Below, piece after piece: positions 1-5,246 of a stretch of 6,404 nt of DNA. The DNA lies in NCBI GenBank assembly GCA_005787645.1, contig SYAM01000077.1, positions 1-6,404 on the forward strand. The letters run 5' to 3'. This DNA comes from Actinomycetota bacterium (lineage in GTDB: Bacteria > Actinomycetota > Actinomycetes > Nanopelagicales > Nanopelagicaceae). Position 1 is the stretch's first letter, and every line of letters starts with the position of its first letter. The notes under the pieces were generated by a model. It saw only the letters and a list, made by a program, of their open reading frames with translations. It was not told the DNA's origin and searched no databases. Both the position numbers and the translations under genes were made by a program.

Positions 1-1016
1 AACATGAATGGTGCAAACCCATAACAAAAAGAAGCGCCAATCATGTAGCGGGAAATCCTAAATTCTGCATGAGTGAAACCCTCTGAAACACGAAACGCCC
101 CCATGCCAAAGAGCGGGGCGATTCCCAGTGCAGCAACGGTCAAACCTGCCATGGTGATAATAGGGTCTTCGAAGAGACAGATAATCGACAAACCGATCAT
201 GATTGCGCTAATTGCCAGACGCATTACCAGTCGAGGATCTGGCTGAAAATACGCTAGTGAAAGTCGCCCAGTTGCAATTCCATAGCTCATGATTGCCGAA
301 CCTAGAGCGCCAAGCGCGACGGGAGCATTGCGACTGACTAATAGATCTAAAGCCCAAAAACTTATTCCCACCTCAAGAATGCTATTAATTGCGCCAAATG
401 CAACGAGACGAGTTTTTAGCGCCCGCGTTAGGATTTCAGCAGGATGTTGATGAGTGCTTTCGGGTGCGATGAATTTTACCTTCCGGATACTGTAAAACGA
501 TATTGGCGTGAGAATAAGTGCGCCCAGGATAATGGGTAATCTCCACCCATTATTTAAATGTAGCGATGCGCTAATAGTCAGAATGGCAGTAGCGCCAACG
601 ACTGCTTGGGTACCAGTCTGAAGCATCATCCTACGCATCGACGGCGCCTTGTCATGTGAAATTTGCGCGAGACTGATCGCATTGACGATTGTTTGAGAGA
701 ATGCGGCACAACCAAGCGCTGGAATTGTGATAGCGATACTCGGTGCCGTGACTAAGGCCATGACTCCGATGAACATCATAAATAACATAACACGCATAAT
801 TAACTCGCGTCCGAATCTATTGATTAGGGGGACCGCAAGGCGAGCTCCTAGTGGAGCGCTAATTCCAACGGCGACATTATGAAGACCAGCAAGGGTTCTA
901 CTGATGTCGAGATCTAGTCGAAGTAATGGGATTGCCGCGCCAGCCGACCAGAGTAGGTAGGAGCCGATTGCAGCCATCAGAAGAATCGCTCGGAAATTAT
1001 CCGGCTCTTTTTTCAC
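1..1016 (-). CDS. MFS-like multi-helix permease, 3' end cut off by the window edge
   Basis: I translated this frame by hand from a GTG at 1014-1016. It stays open for 338 codons and runs off the left edge, so the C-terminus is missing. The product is a hydrophobic polytopic membrane protein with about ten visible helices. A short charged N-terminus (KKEPDNFR) precedes the first helix. Residues 57-75 resemble MFS motif A between helices 2 and 3 (a Gly/Arg-rich loop ending RFGRE). A polar loop near the middle (KFIAPESTHQHPAE) fits the central loop between the two six-helix halves. The family therefore looks like a major facilitator permease that moves a small solute across the cytoplasmic membrane; I cannot tell the substrate or direction. 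The GTG start overlaps the stop of the preceding gene as GTGA, which suggests translational coupling as the last visible member of the minus-strand cluster. No Shine-Dalgarno sequence precedes it. Confidence 0.8.
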   Translation of the reverse strand, partial: MKKEPDNFRAILLMAAIGSYLLWSAGAAIPLLRLDLDISRTLAGLHNVAVGISAPLGARLAVPLINRFGRELIMRVMLFMMFIGVMALVTAPSIAITIPALGCAAFSQTIVNAISLAQISHDKAPSMRRMMLQTGTQAVVGATAILTISASLHLNNGWRLPIILGALILTPISFYSIRKVKFIAPESTHQHPAEILTRALKTRLVAFGAINSILEVGISFWALDLLVSRNAPVALGALGSAIMSYGIATGRLSLAYFQPDPRLVMRLAISAIMIGLSIICLFEDPIITMAGLTVAALGIAPLFGMGAFRVSEGFTHAEFRISRYMIGASFCYGFAPFM

Positions 1017-1288
1017 ACTTCAGAGTGTATTCGGATATTGAGTGGGAATCCCAGAATATTTTGGGCAATTAATCTCACCTTTTCGAGCCGCTCAGGATTC
1101 CTTATGTACGAAAAATCATGCTCACTTGCAAATTTACCCGGATCAAGGAAGTCGAGCGTTAGCACTCCATCTGAGAAACTAGCCAGGCGCGCATCAAAAA
1201 AGGTTAACCAGAGAATCCGATCGTGGCGAAGAATCTCGTCGAGAATCTCATTCCAACGTGATTTTATCTGCTCGAGATCAGATTCCAA
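1013..1288 (-). CDS. Small protein resembling the C-terminal domain of actinobacterial DNA polymerase III gamma/tau (DnaX)
   Basis: This 91-residue soluble protein has no signal peptide or membrane segment. Its pattern matches what I remember of the C-terminal domain of actinobacterial DnaX: an N-terminal helix with a conserved Trp (QIKSRWNEILDEI, residues 7-19), an Arg-hydrophobic strand (residues 24-31), an Ala preceding a DGVLTLDF strand (residues 40-47), a basic/aromatic helix, and a final helix and strand with LGFPLNIRI (residues 79-87). In DnaX this region follows the ATPase and clamp-loader domains and mediates replisome contacts in bacteria that have tau. Here it stands alone, with no ATPase domain in this window. 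The start is a TTG at 1286-1288, 2 bases after the previous stop. The frame is open further upstream but offers no ATG or GTG there, and that extension reads as low-complexity Arg/Cys-rich sequence. The gene end overlaps the next start by 4 bases. The family call is by pattern recognition only; a replication role is inference. Confidence 0.62.
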   Translation of the reverse strand: MESDLEQIKSRWNEILDEILRHDRILWLTFFDARLASFSDGVLTLDFLDPGKFASEHDFSYIRNPERLEKVRLIAQNILGFPLNIRIHSEV

Positions 1289-1290
1289 TA

Positions 1291-1512
1291 TCAGGCCAAG
1301 AGCGCGTACACGACTGCGAGCGTTGCAAGCACTGCAATCAGAAAAAAACCGGGACCTTTAGACATCTTCGGCTGTAAAGGTTTGATGAAGGCTGCAATCA
1401 AAACTAAGGCGCCGACAAGAATAGCGAAACTGCCAGCGTTGAAATCAATGTAACGCCAGTTAATCAAACCAACTGCAAGAGAGGTATAGCCAATGAGTCG
1501 AACATTCGTCAT
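1291..1512 (-). CDS. Small membrane protein of unknown function (73 aa)
   Basis: The protein is mostly hydrophobic. A moderately hydrophobic segment spans residues 6-22, a clear transmembrane helix spans about 28-43 (FAILVGALVLIAAF), a Lys/Pro-rich polar loop spans 44-55, and a second clear helix runs from about 56 to the C-terminus. Two and possibly three membrane passes are likely. The positive residues between the two clear helices suggest that the loop is cytoplasmic. I recognise no family. The ATG start lies 9 bases after the dehydrogenase stop codon, and the gene ends 2 bases before the TTG of the next gene, so it is almost certainly cotranscribed with both. No Shine-Dalgarno sequence precedes the start. 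A run of seven T on the coding strand (complement of 1342-1348, within residues 55-58) is a possible slippage or sequencing-error site, but the hydrophobic pattern continues smoothly through it, so the frame appears intact. Confidence 0.75.
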   Translation of the reverse strand: MTNVRLIGYTSLAVGLINWRYIDFNAGSFAILVGALVLIAAFIKPLQPKMSKGPGFFLIAVLATLAVVYALLA

Positions 1513-1521
1513 GTTGGCAAT

Positions 1522-2322
1522 TTACCAAATAGTCCAGCCGCCATCGACGACCAACGCTTGCCCAGTTATAAAGGAGGAGCCAGGTGCAGCGAGAAAAAGG
1601 AGTGCGGTCCGTAATTCACGATCGCTCCCAATCCGCCCCATGGGAGTCGCCTCGGAGACTGCATCAAGAAGTGGTCCTGGTGAGAAGTACTGTCGATTTA
1701 CCGGACTATCGAAACTTCCAGGACAGAGGGCATTGACAGTTACGCCCGATTTTGCAACCTGTGCGGCAAGGAATTTCGTCAGACCGATGAGGGCATGTTT
1801 GCTGGTGAAGTAGGAGGGCATATGGACCCCTAACCCCGGGTAGCGACGTTCATCGCCCGCGACTACTCCATATATAGAGGAGATGTTAATTATCCGACCC
1901 CACTGATTCTTGATCATTCCGGGAAGAAAGAGTTGCGAGAGCCAAAATGGTGCCTCGACGTTCAGGGTCATGATTCGCCTCCAATCAAGTGATTGCTCTT
2001 CCCACCAAGGTGCTCGATGGGCAAGGCCAGAGCTGTTCACGAGAATATCTACTGTGCCAATACGCGAAGCCAGCGCAACCACTTCGTCGTAATTTGTAAC
2101 GTCACATCGCTGAGCAGAAATTCTCTGATATTTATTTTTGAGTTCGGAGACTACGGTGTCGAGAAACTCTTTCCTTCGACTTGCGATGATTACTTCAGCG
2201 CCAGCATCAAGGAGCGCTTCGGTGAATTGCCGTCCGAGACCATCGCCGCCACCGGTAATAAGGGCACGCTTTCCCGTTAAATCGAAATCGGAGAGATCAA
2301 GGGCATGAGAGGGGTGCGCCAT
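1522..2322 (-). CDS. Short-chain dehydrogenase/reductase (classical SDR), probably NADP-dependent
   Basis: This 266-residue cytoplasmic oxidoreductase has a classical SDR Rossmann fold. The N-terminal FDLTGKRALITGGGDGLG contains the cofactor motif TGxxxGxG at residues 23-30. The second strand ends in ASRR (47-50); Arg there usually indicates preference for NADP(H). CDV (73-75) places the adenine-contacting Asp, and NSSG (96-99) replaces the usual NNAG. The catalytic set is complete: N121, S149 in NISS, Y171 and K175 in YFTSK. The C-terminal end (ITGQALVVDGGWTIW) is typical of the family. S149 and Y171 are 22 residues apart rather than about 13, because of an extra loop containing DERRYPGLG. 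I recall the same kind of loop in SDRs annotated near sugar or flagellin modification and as gluconate 5-dehydrogenase-like, so a polyol or sugar-acid substrate is possible but unproven. It lies 26 bases after the secreted-protein gene and 9 bases before the small membrane-protein gene. Confidence 0.9.
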   Translation of the reverse strand: MAHPSHALDLSDFDLTGKRALITGGGDGLGRQFTEALLDAGAEVIIASRRKEFLDTVVSELKNKYQRISAQRCDVTNYDEVVALASRIGTVDILVNSSGLAHRAPWWEEQSLDWRRIMTLNVEAPFWLSQLFLPGMIKNQWGRIINISSIYGVVAGDERRYPGLGVHMPSYFTSKHALIGLTKFLAAQVAKSGVTVNALCPGSFDSPVNRQYFSPGPLLDAVSEATPMGRIGSDRELRTALLFLAAPGSSFITGQALVVDGGWTIW

Positions 2323-2348
2323 GGTTTCGACGGTAGCAGGAAGAGTGC

Positions 2349-2354
2349 TTAAGC
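2349..2354. other. Gene junction between secreted protein and dehydrogenase (no terminator seen)
   Basis: The secreted-protein gene ends with TAA at the complement of 2349-2351, and the dehydrogenase ATG begins 26 bases further on. The 26 bases contain no stable hairpin and no T-run, so there is no sign that transcription stops here. This supports reading the five minus-strand genes as one transcription unit. Confidence 0.4.
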
Positions 2355-3053
2355 AGAAGTGTTGAGTGAACTGTTTCTGTTGCTCTGTTCTGATTCGCTC
2401 GCTTGCGCATCCTTTGGCTTTTGCTTTTCAGATTTCTCTGGCTTCATGGGACGCGGAGCGGGCTGCCCAGGCTGACCGGGCCCCTTGGGACGTTTAGTGG
2501 CTCGCGGCGCATTGGGATCAATTGGTTTGAGTGGTTCAAGAGGGCGCGGTGGAATCACGGGACGTGCAGGAGGGGTTGGTGGCTCACCGAGGGCTTCAAG
2601 TGCCACTTGGCGCGCAGTGGTTGCAGCAAGCGTGGCTGCATTGAGCGAGTTTCGCGCCGCAGCTTTGGCTTCAGTACTTTTCGCACCTACCCACGCCGTT
2701 CTGAAATCTGAACGTGCCTTGTTGATGTCACCCTTGAAGTCATCATTGATTGCCTCAATCAACTCACCATTCGCTTCATCCCATACATCTCGGGCGATTT
2801 TAAATTTATCCATTTCTGTACGGAAGGCATCCTCGGCGCTTTTGCGAACCGTATTCCATTTTTCCAGTGCAACTTTGAATTCCTCAAGTTTGATCTTGTA
2901 GGCATCAAGCTGTTGCTGGTAACTCGGTGGAGTGGCACTTGGTGCAGGTGAGGCGGTAGGAGCAGGTGTCTCGTTTGCCTGAGCAAAAGTGGGGGATGCA
3001 CAAGTGGTGATGAGAAGAGCGGTACTAATAGATAGAGCACGTGTGTATCGCAT
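2349..3053 (-). CDS. Secreted helical protein with aromatic heptads and a proline-rich basic tail, unknown function
   Basis: I recognise no named family in this 234-residue protein. It starts with an export signal: basic n-region MRYTR, hydrophobic core about residues 6-17, and a likely signal peptidase I site after TFA at residue 24. A Thr/Ala/Pro linker (26-43) follows. Residues 45-121 form a charged, probably continuous helix with aromatics in register: Y45, Y52, F59, W66, then F77, F84, W91, then F106, F117 and W121. Residues 122-156 are an Ala-rich helix. From residue 157 on, the chain is a proline-rich tail (PPRPLEPLKPIDP and later PGQPGQPAPRP), with a Lys/Glu/Ser-rich hydrophilic end. 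No membrane anchor follows, so the mature protein is probably released or held in the wall by charge. It is transcribed divergently from the two-component system and probably heads the minus-strand cluster. The start has no Shine-Dalgarno sequence. A Cys at residue 18 gives a poor lipobox (ITTC). Confidence 0.85.
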   Translation of the reverse strand: MRYTRALSISTALLITTCASPTFAQANETPAPTASPAPSATPPSYQQQLDAYKIKLEEFKVALEKWNTVRKSAEDAFRTEMDKFKIARDVWDEANGELIEAINDDFKGDINKARSDFRTAWVGAKSTEAKAAARNSLNAATLAATTARQVALEALGEPPTPPARPVIPPRPLEPLKPIDPNAPRATKRPKGPGQPGQPAPRPMKPEKSEKQKPKDAQASESEQSNRNSSLNTSA

Positions 3054-3068
3054 GTGCTGATTCTGGCT

Positions 3069-3074
3069 AAATTA
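3069..3074 (-). promoter_or_regulatory. Candidate -10 element for the secreted-protein gene and minus-strand cluster
   Basis: On the minus strand the six bases read TAATTT, which fits the actinobacterial TAnnnT -10 pattern. A start of transcription about 7 bases downstream would leave a 5' leader of roughly 10 bases before the ATG at 3053, consistent with the missing Shine-Dalgarno sequence. No good -35 hexamer (TTGACA-like) stands at the usual 16-18 base distance. The -35 region is instead occupied by the TGTGAA direct repeat, an arrangement expected of an activator-dependent promoter. This is a pattern-based proposal with a modest chance of being right. Confidence 0.3.
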
Positions 3075-3076
3075 CT

Positions 3077-3093
3077 TGTGAATACTCTGTGAA
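3077..3093. promoter_or_regulatory. Direct repeat TGTGAA-N5-TGTGAA, putative response-regulator operator
   Basis: Two identical hexamers occupy 3077-3082 and 3088-3093, exactly 11 bases apart. On the minus strand the site reads TCACAGA-GTAT-TCACAAG, two heptamers separated by four bases. OmpR/PhoB-family regulators bind head-to-tail as dimers to half-sites of about this length and step, and the mycobacterial PhoP consensus is TCACAGC-N4-TCACAGC. The repeat lies in the divergent region next to the gene for such a regulator, and it overlaps the expected -35 region of the secreted-protein promoter. The repeat itself is seen directly; its identity as the operator is inference. Confidence 0.45.
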
Positions 3094-3161
3094 AACCTTA
3101 TTGGGAGCTTTGGAAAGTGCTCAATGAACCCCGGGCTCTCCCCATCACCATTTCTTCCCAG

Positions 3162-3167
3162 TAGCCT
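3162..3167 (+). promoter_or_regulatory. Candidate -10 element for a leaderless response-regulator transcript
   Basis: TAGCCT fits TAnnnT and ends 6 bases before the A of the response-regulator ATG at 3174. Transcription would then begin on or within a base of the start codon, giving a leaderless mRNA. This agrees with the lack of any Shine-Dalgarno sequence in the CT-rich stretch before the ATG. No convincing -35 hexamer is present. TAnnnT is a weak pattern, so the element may be a chance match. Confidence 0.25.
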
Positions 3168-3173
3168 TCTCAT

Positions 3174-3887
3174 ATGGCGAATTCAGGAGGAAGCAGCGGT
3201 CCGGGCAAGGCACATGTCCTGGTCGTCGACGATGAAGTGGGAGTTCGGGAGCTCTTAGGCGATGCCTTGAGAGTAGCCGGATACTCGGTCTCCTCCGCTC
3301 CCGACGGGATGTCTGCCCTAACTACGCTACGTGGCCAACGTGCGGATCTGCTCATCATTGATATCAATATGCCAGTCCTCGATGGTTTTGGACTTCTCGA
3401 GCAACTTCGAAATAAAGGGGACCTCACGCCGGCGTTGATGTTGAGCGCTCGAGGCGAGAAAACCGATATCACAAGAGGGTTGCGCTTAGGGGCAGATGAC
3501 TATGTCACAAAGCCATTCGGCTTAGAGGAATTACTACTACGAGTTGCCGCTATCTTGCGTCGTTCACATGCGATTGCAGTAGAAAATAGCGTGCTCCATT
3601 GTGGTCCATTGCAACTCGACGAAGACCAACACAAAGTCTTCTTACTCGAAGAAGAGGTCGAACTCTCGCCAACGGAGTTCAAATTGCTCCAGGAACTTAT
3701 GCGCAACAAGGGTCGAGTGCTCACCAAATCAACATTGCTCCGAGAGGTGTGGGAGATAGATTTCGAGACTGAGACCAGCGTGCTCGATACCTACATCTCT
3801 TATCTTCGCAAGAAACTCAATCGTGATAATTTGGAATTTATTAGAACAGTGCGAGGTGTTGGTTATCAGATTGTAGAACCTGCGTGA
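3174..3887 (+). CDS. OmpR/PhoB-family response regulator with winged-helix DNA-binding domain
   Basis: This 237-residue cytoplasmic transcription factor is the output half of a two-component system. After an 18-residue Gly/Ser-rich tail comes the receiver domain: acidic pair D19-D20, phosphoacceptor D63 in LIIDINMP, S91 at the conserved Ser/Thr position, Y110, and K113-P114. A short linker leads to the winged-helix domain (about residues 140-235), with SPTEFKLLQELMRNKGRVLTK, an LLREVW recognition-side helix region, LDTYISYLRKKL, and the wing IRTVRGVGYQI. All key residues are present, so it should be phosphorylated by the adjacent kinase. The first ATG is taken as the start; no alternative start codon lies between it and the receiver core. 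The stop overlaps the kinase GTG by 4 bases. The layout resembles PhoP, TrcR and TcrX types of actinobacteria, but I cannot assign an orthologue. Confidence 0.96.
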   Translation: MANSGGSSGPGKAHVLVVDDEVGVRELLGDALRVAGYSVSSAPDGMSALTTLRGQRADLLIIDINMPVLDGFGLLEQLRNKGDLTPALMLSARGEKTDITRGLRLGADDYVTKPFGLEELLLRVAAILRRSHAIAVENSVLHCGPLQLDEDQHKVFLLEEEVELSPTEFKLLQELMRNKGRVLTKSTLLREVWEIDFETETSVLDTYISYLRKKLNRDNLEFIRTVRGVGYQIVEPA

Positions 3888-5242
3888 GGTTGCAGAGTCG
3901 TTTTGCATTGATTGCTGGCGCAATCACCACGATAGTGTCATTATCAATCGGATATTTCACTATTTCAATTGCGTTTAACTCGGAGATTCAACGGGTGGAT
4001 TCATTGATTACTAAGGTATCTGACGAATTAGATGCACGTGACCCACTTTCGAGCGCAGTCTTTCTCGCTGACGAAAGTGATTCGCAATTAATTGTTGCCC
4101 TTCTTGACAGTTCGGGTGAGTTATTAACTGTACGCACATCCAAAGATGGCAAAGAATTCACTGCATCCATCGCAGAGGCTAAAAGCGCCCTCAGAAACAT
4201 CAAAACGATTGGTACCGAGCTTCGATATAGAGGGCTCACATTCACCCTCGAGCAAGATGCTTATCTCGTCCTAGCGGTTCCCATCCAAGATTTAGAGGGG
4301 AATCGAAATCGTAATATTCAACGATTGGCGCTCTTTCTTGCATTAGCCCTTTTACTGGCCTTTCTAGCCACACGTATACTCACCCGTCCAGATATTCGGA
4401 AGATCGAACGATTAGCAGAGCGCGCTCGTGATATTGCCAATGGTCGTAATTGGCGGGAAGAGCAAGTAACTAACGGGAATTCAGAGGTTGATGATCTGAG
4501 CAAAGCGCTCAATCAGATGGTTCGCTATTTACAGAGCGCCCTCGATGGGGAACGGAGGAATAGTGAGAAGATGCAGGAGTTTGTCGGCGACGCTTCTCAT
4601 GAATTGCGTACCCCTCTCACAGTAATCAAAGGGTATATCGAATTACTTGGTCGGTCGGAGAGCCTTGAACCGCAGGCGCGTCAACGCGCAATCGAGCGGT
4701 TAGATTCTGAGATCTCTCGAATGGAGCGATTGATCTCGGACCTCTTGTTACTTGCTGAAATTGGGGAAGCGCAAGGTGGAGTTCTCGATGATGCGATAAA
4801 TCTCTCTGACATCATCCGGGTGCATTTAACTGATTTGAAATTGCTTGACACTAATCGAGAAGTAGAGGATTCAGTTACCTCTGAAGTTTTCGTACTAGGT
4901 TCTCTGCCACATATTCAACAACTCATCGCCAATATCTTCTCGAACCTCAGAAGGCATACACCCGCTGATGCTCCGGTCTACGTTCAACTTGGCTACGAAC
5001 CCCAGGGGGTCCGTCTGACTATTGGCGATGGTGGGCCAGGACTACCGCAGGAGGCGTATACAAGTGGAATTCAACAATTCCAACGTTTTGATAACTCTCG
5101 ATCTCGAGAGAGTGGAGGATCTGGGTTAGGTATGAGCATCATGCAAGCAATCGTTACTGAACATGGTGGCACTCTCACATTAGGACCAAGCAGATTGGGC
5201 GGCTTGGAGATTGATATTCGTATTCCACTCCGCGAGGAGTAA
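3884..5242 (+). CDS. Membrane sensor histidine kinase, partner of the upstream response regulator
   Basis: This 452-residue HisKA-type sensor kinase lies in the cytoplasmic membrane. Helix TM1 is at about residues 8-30. An extracytoplasmic loop of about 115 residues (31-147) follows, which I cannot match to a known sensor fold. TM2 is at about 148-166 and is followed by a HAMP linker to about 217. The dimerisation domain carries the phosphorylated H239 in DASHELRTPLTVIKGY. The catalytic domain has the N box N350-x3-N354, the G1 box DGGPG (382-386; the usual second Asn is Gly), an F-box-like QRFDNSRSR stretch and the G2 box GGSGLGMSI (411-419). All elements needed for autophosphorylation and transfer to the regulator appear intact. 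The GTG start overlaps the regulator stop as GTGA, so the pair is translationally coupled. The gene ends 4 bases before the convergent permease stop. The signal sensed is unknown; envelope stress or an ion are guesses. Confidence 0.95.
   Translation: MRLQSRFALIAGAITTIVSLSIGYFTISIAFNSEIQRVDSLITKVSDELDARDPLSSAVFLADESDSQLIVALLDSSGELLTVRTSKDGKEFTASIAEAKSALRNIKTIGTELRYRGLTFTLEQDAYLVLAVPIQDLEGNRNRNIQRLALFLALALLLAFLATRILTRPDIRKIERLAERARDIANGRNWREEQVTNGNSEVDDLSKALNQMVRYLQSALDGERRNSEKMQEFVGDASHELRTPLTVIKGYIELLGRSESLEPQARQRAIERLDSEISRMERLISDLLLLAEIGEAQGGVLDDAINLSDIIRVHLTDLKLLDTNREVEDSVTSEVFVLGSLPHIQQLIANIFSNLRRHTPADAPVYVQLGYEPQGVRLTIGDGGPGLPQEAYTSGIQQFQRFDNSRSRESGGSGLGMSIMQAIVTEHGGTLTLGPSRLGGLEIDIRIPLREE
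5227..5240. other. Short GNRA-loop hairpin at the kinase 3' end
   Basis: ACTCC pairs perfectly with GGAGT across a GCGA tetraloop, and the stem ends at the first base of the kinase stop codon. Five base pairs is too short for a confident terminator and no T-run follows on either strand. It is recorded because the convergent genes have only 4 bases between them and no other terminator-like structure is visible. Confidence 0.2.
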
Positions 5243-5246
5243 ATAG

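Noticed and set aside
1342..1348. Run of seven A (T on the coding strand) in the 73-residue gene as a programmed frameshift or assembly error
   Set aside because: The hydrophobic helix reads smoothly through the run in the annotated frame. The alternative frame downstream gives Cys/Arg-rich sequence, so nothing suggests a shift.
1038..1361. Plus-strand open frame of 107 codons across the 91- and 73-residue genes
   Set aside because: The translation is Ser/Arg-rich with no domain pattern, and it lies opposite two better-supported small genes.
2347..2354. Palindrome GCTTAAGC around the secreted-protein stop codon
   Set aside because: Eight bases around a TAA codon are readily explained by chance. 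It is too short for a terminator or operator call.
2485..2901. Plus-strand open frame of 138 codons opposite the secreted-protein gene
   Set aside because: It is the antisense shadow of a GC-biased, Pro/Ala-rich gene. Its translation is low-complexity Ala/Ser/Gly without a recognisable fold, and the minus-strand product has a clear signal peptide and periodic helix.
2997..3005. Possible lipoprotein box (ITTC, Cys18) in the secreted protein
   Set aside because: Thr immediately before the Cys is unusual for a lipobox, and a good signal peptidase I site (TFA) follows at residue 24. Simple secretion is more likely.
3076..3104. TTGTGA / TATTGG pair as a plus-strand sigma-70 promoter for the response regulator
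   Set aside because: The 17-base spacing is right, but the -10 matches poorly and would leave a leader of about 60 bases with no ribosome-binding site. The TAGCCT element near the ATG fits better.
3185..3190. AGGAGG sequence 11 bases into the response-regulator gene
   Set aside because: It looks like an ideal ribosome-binding site, but no in-frame ATG, GTG or TTG follows within usable distance. The bases encode part of the Gly/Ser-rich N-terminal tail, so the upstream ATG is kept.
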